Of a stretch of DNA of 64,000 nucleotides, positions 50,006 through 56,942 are shown piece after piece. The notes below the pieces were generated by a model, which worked only from the letters and a program-made list of their open reading frames with translations, was not told where the DNA came from and did not search any database. Numbering within the stretch: position 1 is the first letter of the stretch; every line of letters begins with the position of its first letter. Source of the DNA: Planctomycetota bacterium. GTDB taxonomy: Bacteria > Planctomycetota > J058 > J103. The translations under genes were made by a program, and so were the position numbers. The stretch covers positions 124,001 through 188,000 of the forward strand of contig BPJM01000004.1 of NCBI GenBank assembly GCA_026004615.1, written 5' to 3'.

Positions 50006-50839
50006 ATGGGCGTCGGCGCGGTGTATGCCCTGCAGCTGGGTTCGAACCGGCTGCCGCGGGGGCTGCTCGAGCGGGCCGGCCTGCTCGGGAGCCTGGAGCC
50101 GGTGGCGCTCAGCTACCTGGCATTCCTGCTCGAGCACCCGCAGGGCTGGGTGCTGGTCGATACCGGGCCCGGAGCGGGCTGGCGCCGCTCGCCGCTCGGC
50201 CGGCTCGCCCCCCCGGAGCGCGCGCCCGCCGGCTCGCTCCGCGAGCGGCTGGCTGTGCTCGGGCTCGCGCCGGAGCAGCTGCGCGCCGTCGTCATGACCC
50301 ATCTGGATGCCGACCACACCGGGGGGCTGCCGGAGCTGGAGCAGGTGCCGGTCCATGTGTGCGCCGAGCAGCTGCGGTATGCGCGCCGGCCCGCCTGGCG
50401 GGATGCGGCGCTCGGCCGTTTCGCGCCCGAGGAGTTCGAGGCGCCGCGGCGGCTGTGCGCGTTCGTGCCGGATTGCCGGGAGCGGCCCGCCGGGCTCGAG
50501 CTGGGCCCGTTCCGGCGCGTGCACGATCTGTTCGGCGACGGGCTGGTGTGGGCGGTCGAGCTGCCGGGTCACACCCCCGGGCACTGCGGGGTGCTGGTGC
50601 GGCTCGCCAGCGGGGGCCAGCTGCTGTTGTGCGGCGATGCGGCCGAGAGCCGCGGCCAGCTGGAGGGGCTGGAGCCGGGTCCGCTCACCAGCTGGGCCGC
50701 GCACGATCCGGCGCGCATGCACCGCACGCTCAGGGGCCTGCAGGCGCTCGTGGCGCGCGGGCTCGCGGTGCTGCCTTCGCACGAGCCCGAGCTGGGCGCC
50801 CGTGCGGCGGCGGCGCCGCTGCGGTGCGATCGAGGATGA
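50006..50839 (+). CDS. Metallo-beta-lactamase-fold hydrolase (lactonase-like)
   Basis: 277 residues from ATG 50006 (GGCGGAGG upstream). Metal sites: VMTHLDADHTGGLPEL (HxHxDH variant, HLDADH), LPGHTPGHCGVLV, LLLCGDAAES, and a late His in LPSHEPELG. The HLDADHTGG and GHTPGHC forms are typical of the AiiA-like lactonase branch, which can open acyl-homoserine lactones, but the fold also covers glyoxalases and phosphodiesterases. Cytoplasmic, no signal peptide. It follows the SprT gene by 29 bases and may be co-transcribed. Confidence 0.82.
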   Translation: MGVGAVYALQLGSNRLPRGLLERAGLLGSLEPVALSYLAFLLEHPQGWVLVDTGPGAGWRRSPLGRLAPPERAPAGSLRERLAVLGLAPEQLRAVVMTHLDADHTGGLPELEQVPVHVCAEQLRYARRPAWRDAALGRFAPEEFEAPRRLCAFVPDCRERPAGLELGPFRRVHDLFGDGLVWAVELPGHTPGHCGVLVRLASGGQLLLCGDAAESRGQLEGLEPGPLTSWAAHDPARMHRTLRGLQALVARGLAVLPSHEPELGARAAAAPLRCDRG

Positions 50840-50928
50840 CCACCCTGGCCCACCCACCCCTTGCCCCTGCGCGCCGCGCTCGCTAGCCTCTCGGCAGCCG
50901 CGTTCGGCTGGCGCACCGAGGCCCGGGC

Positions 50929-52140
50929 ATGGATCCGCACCTGCGCGACTGGCTCGATCTGCTGCTGCGCTGGGCGCACGTGATCGTGGGCATCGCGTGG
51001 ATCGGGGCATCGTTCTACTTCAACTGGCTGGAGAACGCGCTGGAGCGCACCGGCAAGCGCGCCGGCATCGCCGGGGATCTGTGGGCGATCCACGGCGGGG
51101 GTTTCTACTTCGTCGAGAAATACGAGCTCGCGCCCGCCCGCCTGCCCGAGCGGCTGCACTGGTTCAAGTACGAGGCGTACTTCACCTGGATCACCGGCTT
51201 CTGCCTGCTGGTGGTGGTCTACTACCTCGATGCCGCCGCCAAGATGATCGATCCCGAAATCGCCGCCATCGGGCCCTGGAGCGCGATCGGGATCGGCATC
51301 GGGACGCTCGTGGTCGGCTGGCTCGGCTATGACGCGCTGTGCCGCTCGCGGCTGGGCGAGCGGCCGGTGGCGCTGGCGCTTACCGGATTTCTGCTGGCGG
51401 CCGCCGTGGCCTTCGCGCTCTGCCAGCTGCTCAGCGGGCGGGCGGCCTACCTGCACGTGGGGGCGCTGCTCGGCACCTGCATGGCCGCCAATGTGTTCTT
51501 CGTGATCATCCCGAACCAGAAGGCACTGGTGCGGGCCGCCGCCGAGGGCCGCCGGCCCGATCCGCAGCTCGGCAAGAAGGCGCTGCAGCGCTCGCTGCAC
51601 AACAACTACCTCACCCTGCCCGTGGTCTTCGTCATGATCAGCCACCACTTCCCCGCCACCTACGGGCATCCGTGGAACTGGGCGGTGCTGGCGGCGATCG
51701 CGCTGGTGGGCGCCGCGGTACGGCACTGGTTCAACCTGCGCGGCCGCGGGCAGTACAACGCCTGGCTGCTGCCGGCGGCGGTGCTCGGGCTGGTGGGGCT
51801 GGCGCTGGTGACCTCCCCCCGCGCCCGCTCGGCGATCGCGGGCGGGGGGAGCACCGCCCGGCTCGAGCTCGGCGAGCCGGTGCCGTTCGCGCGCGTGCGC
51901 GAGATCGTGCAGGCGCGCTGCGTGAGCTGCCATTCCGCCCACCCGACCGACGAGGTCTTCACCTTCGCGCAGGGCGGGGTGCGCCTGGACACCCCGGAGC
52001 AGATCCGGGCGCGGGCCGAGCGGATCAAGTTCCGCGCCTACGACACCCGCACCATGCCGTTCCTCAACAAGACCGGCATGACCGACGAGGAGCGCCAGAC
52101 GCTCGCCCGCTGGGTGCTCCAGGGCGCGCGCCTGGACTGA
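50929..52140 (+). CDS. puuD: PuuD-like membrane urate oxidase with C-terminal cytochrome c domain
   Basis: 403 residues: about eight membrane helices (LRWAHVIVGIAWIGASFYFN, YFTWITGFCLLVVVYYL and others) matching the urate-oxidase N-terminal/PuuD family, then a C-terminal heme-binding domain with ARCVSCHSAHPTD and a distal Met in RTMPFLNKTGMTDEER. PuuD oxidises urate to 5-hydroxyisourate, passing electrons to cytochrome c. No other purine-catabolism gene is adjacent, so substrate identity here is not supported by context. ATG 50929 is the first start in frame. Confidence 0.85.
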   Translation: MDPHLRDWLDLLLRWAHVIVGIAWIGASFYFNWLENALERTGKRAGIAGDLWAIHGGGFYFVEKYELAPARLPERLHWFKYEAYFTWITGFCLLVVVYYLDAAAKMIDPEIAAIGPWSAIGIGIGTLVVGWLGYDALCRSRLGERPVALALTGFLLAAAVAFALCQLLSGRAAYLHVGALLGTCMAANVFFVIIPNQKALVRAAAEGRRPDPQLGKKALQRSLHNNYLTLPVVFVMISHHFPATYGHPWNWAVLAAIALVGAAVRHWFNLRGRGQYNAWLLPAAVLGLVGLALVTSPRARSAIAGGGSTARLELGEPVPFARVREIVQARCVSCHSAHPTDEVFTFAQGGVRLDTPEQIRARAERIKFRAYDTRTMPFLNKTGMTDEERQTLARWVLQGARLD

Positions 52141-52197
52141 ACTCGACCGGGGCGCCCGCCCCGGGTAGGCTGGTGCCGGAGCAGGCCGCCACCGCGG

Positions 52198-52286
52198 GGG
52201 CGAGTGGCGAAACGGCAGACGCAGGGGACTTAAAATCCCTCGGGGGGCGACCCCCGCTGCGGGTTCGAATCCCGCCTCGCCCACCA
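52198..52286 (+). tRNA. tRNA-Leu (anticodon UAA)
   Basis: Class II tRNA: acceptor GGGCGAG with CTCGCCC, anticodon stem AGGGA/TCCCT around loop CTTAAAA (anticodon UAA), a long variable arm (CGGGGGGCGACCCCCG), T-arm GCGGG-TTCGAAT-CCCGC, discriminator A and an encoded CCA. It decodes UUA, a rare codon in this GC-rich genome. The minus-strand kinase frame reads antisense through it. Confidence 0.95.
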
Positions 52287-53225
52287 CCACGACCACCACC
52301 GCCGCAGCCGCGGCCAGCCGGCGCCGGCCCCGGCCCGGGGCTCGGCGCGGGCCGGCAGCTCGCGCCATGCGAGCGGCGCGGCCCGGGCCTCGGTCCACCG
52401 GGGCATGGGCGCTGCCCCGCCCGGCGGCTCCGCGAGCGGCGCGGGCTGGAGCCGGCGCACCGCCGCCAGCGCGGCCGCCGCGTCGGCGGGCCGCCGGCCG
52501 GGCGGCGCGCACAACAGCTCGTACGCCCGGTCGCACCAGGGTGCCAGCCCCGGCCGGACCTGCGAGGGCAGCTCGCGCCCGCAGGGCAGCCGCGCCGTCA
52601 GCGCCTCGAACACCAGCAGCCCGCACGCGTACACGTCCGCCGCCGGCCCCGGTGGCTGCCCCGCCAGCACCTCGGGCGCCAGATACGCCGGCGTGGCGGC
52701 GAGAAAGCCCGAGCCCAGCGCCTCGGACAGCACCAGCTCCGAGCCCGCTGCTGGCCCGAGCCCGAAGTCGGTCAGCGCCCAGCCGCCGCGCCCGTCGGCG
52801 AGCACGTTCTCCGGCTTCAGATCGAGGTGTGCCACCCCGGCGCGGTGCGCGTGGGCCAGCCCTCCGAGCACCGCCGCGAGCAGCGCCGCCGCCTCAGCCG
52901 GCTCCAGCGGCGCGGCTCGCAGCCGCGCCCGCAGGCTGCCGCCGGCCAGCAGGCGGTAGGCGACGTACGGCGGCTCGGCGTGCGGGGCGATGCGCAGCAC
53001 CCGCACGATCGCCGGGTGCCGCAGCGCCGCCTGCGCGCGCGCCCCCTGCAGCAGCGCCGGCAGGTGCTGCTCGGCGAGCGGCAGCTTGAGCGCCACCGGC
53101 TCGCCCCCCTCGGCGGCCGGCACCGCCCGCCAGACCTCCCCGTGCGCCCCCCGCCCCAGCAGCTCCAGCAGCCGGTACGGCCCGAGCCTCGTCCCCGCCT
53201 GCCGCCCGCCGGCGTGCTCGTGCAC
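52230..53225 (-). CDS. Eukaryote-like Ser/Thr protein kinase
   Basis: About 331 residues as an open frame, starting at GTG 53225 with GGAGGG 6 bases upstream. Kinase motifs: LLGRGAHGEVW (23-33), VALKLPL (K47), HLDLKPENVL (D135, N140; the HRD Arg is Leu), LTDFGLG (D153) and AYLAPEVLAG (APE). It lacks a membrane helix. The frame's last residues (RRDSNPQRGSPPEGF) are the antisense of tRNA-Leu, so the true end is probably earlier or the gene is extended by loss of its stop. It is divergent from the ubiquitin-like cluster across 189 bases, suggesting joint regulation. Targets unknown. Confidence 0.88.
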   Translation of the reverse strand: MHEHAGGRQAGTRLGPYRLLELLGRGAHGEVWRAVPAAEGGEPVALKLPLAEQHLPALLQGARAQAALRHPAIVRVLRIAPHAEPPYVAYRLLAGGSLRARLRAAPLEPAEAAALLAAVLGGLAHAHRAGVAHLDLKPENVLADGRGGWALTDFGLGPAAGSELVLSEALGSGFLAATPAYLAPEVLAGQPPGPAADVYACGLLVFEALTARLPCGRELPSQVRPGLAPWCDRAYELLCAPPGRRPADAAAALAAVRRLQPAPLAEPPGGAAPMPRWTEARAAPLAWRELPARAEPRAGAGAGWPRLRRWWSWWWARRDSNPQRGSPPEGF

Positions 53226-53318
53226 GGTCAGCCCTCCTGCCGCGCGCGGCCTGCCCGCTGCGCCTCCGGCAAGAGGACGCCGGCCGGCGCGCGAAGATGA
53301 CAGCGCCCGGTGTGCCGA

Positions 53319-53346
53319 TGTCAGGACAGCCCCGCGGGCGGCGTCC
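53319..53346 (+). repeat. Dispersed TGTCAGGAC-AGCCCCG element, copy 1
   Basis: TGTCAGGACAGCCCCG followed by GGCGGCGTCCGT matches, with small gaps, a second copy at 56013-56041 (TGTCAGGGACCAGCCCCG then AGCGGCGTCTGT). Copy 1 lies in the divergent gap upstream of the membrane RING/OB gene. Both copies are followed by AGGGCTGAGGG and then a gene start. Confidence 0.5.
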
Positions 53347-53414
53347 GTAGGAGGGCTGAGGGCGCGGGCAAACAGCCGGCGGCGGGCGGCCCCGGGGGTG
53401 ATCCGCGGCGGGCC

Positions 53415-54789
53415 ATGGAAGAGCTGCTCGTCCTGCTGGTGCTCTACTTGCTCTTGCGGTGGGTGGTATCCAAGCTCTGCCTGCTGGCTTCCCTGCTCTT
53501 GCAGTGGCCGGTGGCGGCGTTCGGCGCTCTGCTGGCGCTGGCGGCCGTGTTCCTGTGGAACGCGCGCCGGCGGCGGGCGGCCGCCCAGCGCCGCAGCCCC
53601 GGTCGACGCCGGGTGCACGCCCGGGCCCCGTCCGGGAGCACGCGCTCGCCCCCAACCGGGCCGGCGGCGCCGCCGGCCCCCGAGGCGTGCCAGGACAGAC
53701 CTGACATCCATATCTGTCTCTATCGTGGTATCGAACAGTATGTCGGCGAAGGGGGGAGTGCGGGGCTGGTCGGGGCCCTCAGCGGGAGGCGATCCGGAGC
53801 CGGCCGCCGAGGCGTGCCAGCACACCCTGCCGCTCGGCACGCGGGACGCGCTGACCCGCGAGCCGCTGCCTGCCCGTGCGCCGGCACTGCAGTGCGGGGC
53901 TTGCGAGGCCGCCTACGGCGCCGCCTCCCAGCAGCTGCTGGCAAACCAGGGCAAGCGGTGCGCGCGCTGCGGAGAGCACGCCGCCTGGCGCTGGGCGGTG
54001 GTGCTGGCTGGCCACGGCAAGGCGCCGCTCGCGCAGCCCGAGCCCGCCTCGCGCCCCGGGCGCGCCGCGGACCCCATCGGCTGGCGGGAGCTTGCCGCCG
54101 CGGGCCCGCCCCCGCCCGCCGGCGCCGCTCCGCCGCGGGCGCACGAACCGCCGCCGGCGGTGCCGGCGCAGCACCGGATCGGATGCGTCCTCGAGGTGGC
54201 GCCCCCAGCCACCCTCGATCGGACGCCGGCAGGGCTGGAGCAGGCCCCGATCGGATGCGTACGCCCCTCCCCGCCGCAGGCGCAGGAGCCGCCGGCGGTG
54301 GCGCTCGAGCCCGGCCGCGCGCACGAGCAGCTCCGCCCCTACCAGGGGCGCGAGATCAGGCTGCGCGCCCGCCCGCTGCGCGTGCGGCCGAGCCGGCGGG
54401 GCGGCACGGTCTTCCTGGACCTGAGCGCCGAGCGCGCGCACGCCCGCTGCCTGAAGATCGTGCTCCGGCCCGAGGCGGCGGCAGGGCTGCGGGCGCAGGG
54501 CATCGAGCCCTTGCAGCTGGCCGGCCAGCTGCTGGAGGTGCGCGCGGTCTACGAGCATCACCCCGTGTTCGGACCGCAGCTGTTCTGCCGCAGCGCCGCC
54601 CAGCTGCGGTTGCCCTCGCCGCTTGCGAGCCCTGCCGGCGACGCCGGCGCGCCGTCCTTGCCGCCGCCCTGGGCGTGGTTGCTCGAGTCCTACGAATACC
54701 CCAGCGGCTACCATGTCTCGGCCCAGGCGTCCCTGCCACCGCCCTGCGCGCGCTCGCTCGAGTCCTGCGAGGCGGAGGATCGGCCATGA
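53415..54789 (+). CDS. Membrane-anchored Cys/His-rich (RING-like) and OB-fold protein; candidate E3
   Basis: From ATG 53415 the frame gives two membrane helices (LLVLLVLYLLLRWVVSKL, FGALLALAAVFLW) and a basic linker. At a G6 run (53751-53756) the frame must shift by one G to continue in the frame ending at 54789. After the shift: Cys/His ligands C26, H28, C52, C55, C74, C77, H80 (numbered from ATG 53740; CQH...CGAC...CARCGEH), a treble-clef/RING-like spacing. A Pro-rich linker follows, then an OB-fold-like domain (GREIRLRARPLRVRPSRRGG; GGTVFLDLSAERAHARC; LAGQLLEVRAVYEHH). Two 14-residue repeats (SLPPPWAWLLESYE, SLPPPCARSLESCE) end it. If there is no frameshift, a separate small membrane protein plus a gene starting at 53740 is the alternative. 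The stop overlaps the E1 ATG. Confidence 0.55.
53688..53706. repeat. Inverted repeat TGCCAGG-N5-CCTGACA
   Basis: Seven-base arms (one mismatch) with 5-base spacer ACAGA, in an unusually AT-rich 60-base patch (53700-53745) compared with the surrounding DNA. The core TGYCAGGACAG is shared with the element at 53319. It could be an operator or a promoter region for a gene starting at ATG 53740, or simply coding sequence. Confidence 0.4.
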
Positions 54790-56080
54790 ACACCCCGTGC
54801 CAGCCCGAGCCGTGGCCGCTCGCCCCGCCGCCGGACCGCGCGCAACAGGAGCGCTACGCCCGCCAGGCGCTGATCGCAGGCTGGGACCAGCGCCTGCTCG
54901 CGCGCAGCCGGGTGCTGGTGGCGGGCGCCGGTGCGATCGGCAACGAGGCGCTGAGCAAGCTCGCCATGATGGGCGTGGGCGGGATCACGGTGCTGGACCG
55001 CGATCGGATCGAGGCGTCCAACCTCGCCCGCACCGTGCTGTTCCGTGCTGCCGAGGTGGGCGCGCCCAAGGCGCTGGTCGCCGCGGCGCGGGCTGCGCGA
55101 GCTCAACCCCGAGCTGCAGGTCGAGGCGATCACGGGCGAGCTCCAGCACGCGCTCGGGGAGGGACTGCTCGCCGAGCACGATCTGGTGCTGGGCTGCCTG
55201 GACAACCTCCAGGCGCGGCTGTGGCTCAACCGGCTGTGCCTGCGGGTGGGCGTGCCGTGGATCGACGCGGCGCTGGGTGAGGCCGCAGCCGCCGTCCAGG
55301 TCATCGAACCGGAGGCGCAGGCCTGCTACGAGTGCACGCTGCCCGCCAGCGCGCGCCGCCGCCTGGCGGCGGCGCACTCGTGCGCCGGGCTGCTGGTGCG
55401 CGCGCACGCGGTGCAGCGCGTGCCCGCCACCGCCACCGCGGCGGCGCTCGCCGCCGGCATGCAGGTGCACCTGGCGCTGGCGCTGCTGCACGCGCGCGGC
55501 GGCGCGCCGCTGCCGCGGTCGTTCGCCGCCTGGCCGCGGCCGTGGACCAGCCGGCGGCTGTACCTGGAGGCGAGCACCTGGTCGTTGCGCGTGGTGGAGC
55601 TGCGGCGAGCCGCCGGCTGCACCGCCCACGAACGGTGGCCGCCGCCACCGCCGCTGCCGCTCGGCGCGCAGGCGCGCCTGGACGAGCTCGGCCGCGCGCT
55701 CGCCGCGCTCGGCGTGCCCGCGCCCCAGGCGCTGGTGCTCGCGCACCCGGTGGTGCAGGCGTTGCGCTGCGAGCGGTGCGGCGCCCGGGAGTCGTGCGGC
55801 CGGCCGCACTCCACCGCCCTGCTCGTGCGCGCCGGCTGGTGCCGCTGCGGCGGCGAGCGGCAGCCCGAACTCGCCCACGAGGCGGCGTTCTCCGGCCCGC
55901 TGGGCGGGCGCACGCTCGAGGCGCTCGGGGGTGGCGCCGCGCGCGTGGATCACCGTCCGCTGCCGCGACGGCGAGCGGCGGTACGCCCTCGCCGCCCCTG
56001 CGGGCGGAGCGGTGTCAGGGACCAGCCCCGAGCGGCGTCTGTCCGATGGCGGCCGGCGCGCCGGCACGGGCCAGGGCTGA
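54786..56080 (+). CDS. ThiF/MoeB/E1-like activating enzyme (two one-base frameshifts)
   Basis: About 430 residues after correction. Start ATG 54786 overlaps the previous stop (ATGA). Rossmann core VLVAGAGAIGNEALSKLAMM, then VLDRDRIEASNLARTVLF. Removing one G at 55090-55092 joins ALVAAAR to LRELNPELQVEAIT and LVLGCLDNLQARLWLNRL. Zinc-type pairs are CYEC (about 180/183) and CERC (about 328/331); candidate catalytic Cys are C183 or C199. A second one-base correction in GGGGG (55927-55931) continues to VAPRAWITVRCRDGERRYA and a TGA at 56080. E1-like enzymes adenylate the C-terminus of ubiquitin-like proteins. The following gene encodes the matching E2, so this is E1 of a conjugation system rather than a cofactor enzyme. 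Confidence 0.85.
56013..56041 (+). repeat. Dispersed TGTCAGGGACCAGCCCCG element, copy 2
   Basis: Second copy of the element at 53319, here inside the last codons of the E1 frame and about 57 bases before the Ub-E2 start. The E1 residues encoded by it (SGTSPERRLS) are not conserved-looking, so the E1 tail may be repeat-derived. Confidence 0.45.
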
Positions 56081-56097
56081 GGGAGACGAGCAGGGCC

Positions 56098-56937
56098 ATG
56101 GGGCAGACGCATACGGTCGAGTTGGAGCTGGAGCTGTACGACGGCACCCGCAAGGCGCAGGTCAGCGTGCCCGCGGGCATGCGGGTGGGCGAGTTGCTGC
56201 AGGAAGCATGCCGGCGCTGGAAGCTGGACGAGCAGCGCGACTATCGGCTGGTGTACGCCGAGCGAGCCACCACCGGGGGCGTGCGCGAGGTCGTCGACCT
56301 GGAGCTGCCCGAGGACGGCACGCTGAGCGGGTGCGGAGTCGGCCCCGGCGCGCGGCTGGTGGTCTATCCCCTGCTGGTCGCCGGCAGCCACGACGCCGCC
56401 GCCCGGGCGTTCGCCGCGGTGCGCGCCCGCCGGCTCGCGCAGGAACACCTGGCCCTGCAACAGCTCGCCGCCGCCTCCGAAGAGCTGGTGCGGATCGTGG
56501 CGGTACGCGGCGAGCCGCCGCACGGCTTCGAGCTGGAGCTGCGCTGCCTGGGCGTGGTGGCGGTCGAGCCCGGCCGCACGCTGCTGGCCCGCCGCCACCG
56601 GGTCCGCATCGCGTATCCGCCCGGCTTCCCCCGTCCGGGCGAGGTGCCGGAGGTGCGGTTTCTGAGTCCGGTGCAGCACCTGCACGTGTTCGCCGACGGG
56701 CGGGTGTGTCTGGGGGCGCTGGCGGGCCCGGACGAGCCGCTGGACGCGCTGGTGGTCCGGCTGTTCGAGCTGCTGCAGTGCGAACCCCGCCTGCTCGACC
56801 TGCACAGCCCCGCCAACCACCGGATGGTCCAGTGGACGCGCACCCACCTGCCGCGCCTGCCGCTGGGCCGGCTGCGGCCGCGCCTGGCCGGTCTGTCCCC
56901 GCCTGCAACCGCCGGTCTGCGCTGGACCGAGGTCTGA
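56098..56937 (+). CDS. Ubiquitin-like domain fused to E2 (UBC) domain
   Basis: 279 residues from ATG 56098. Residues 5-92 form a beta-grasp ubiquitin-like unit (VELELELYDGTRKAQVSVPA, AGMRVGELLQEACRRW, LPEDGTLSGCGVGPGARLVV). Residues about 112-245 are a UBC fold: the initial helix LAQEHLALQQL, HRVRIAYPPGFPRPGEVPEV (YPFxPP-like), then LHVFADGRVCLGAL, equivalent to the GxICLDIL of E2 enzymes, placing the thioester cysteine at C204. The HPN motif reads QHLHVF. Being N-terminal, the ubiquitin-like unit has no free Gly-Gly end, so it may act in cis or as a docking site rather than as the modifier. It follows E1 by 17 bases with a GGGAG site. Confidence 0.87.
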   Translation: MGQTHTVELELELYDGTRKAQVSVPAGMRVGELLQEACRRWKLDEQRDYRLVYAERATTGGVREVVDLELPEDGTLSGCGVGPGARLVVYPLLVAGSHDAAARAFAAVRARRLAQEHLALQQLAAASEELVRIVAVRGEPPHGFELELRCLGVVAVEPGRTLLARRHRVRIAYPPGFPRPGEVPEVRFLSPVQHLHVFADGRVCLGALAGPDEPLDALVVRLFELLQCEPRLLDLHSPANHRMVQWTRTHLPRLPLGRLRPRLAGLSPPATAGLRWTEV

Positions 56938-56942
56938 GCGCC

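Noticed and set aside
52230..52290. Conserved-looking peptide RRDSNPQRG at the kinase end
   Set aside because: It is the antisense translation of tRNA-Leu, a well-known annotation artefact, not a protein motif.
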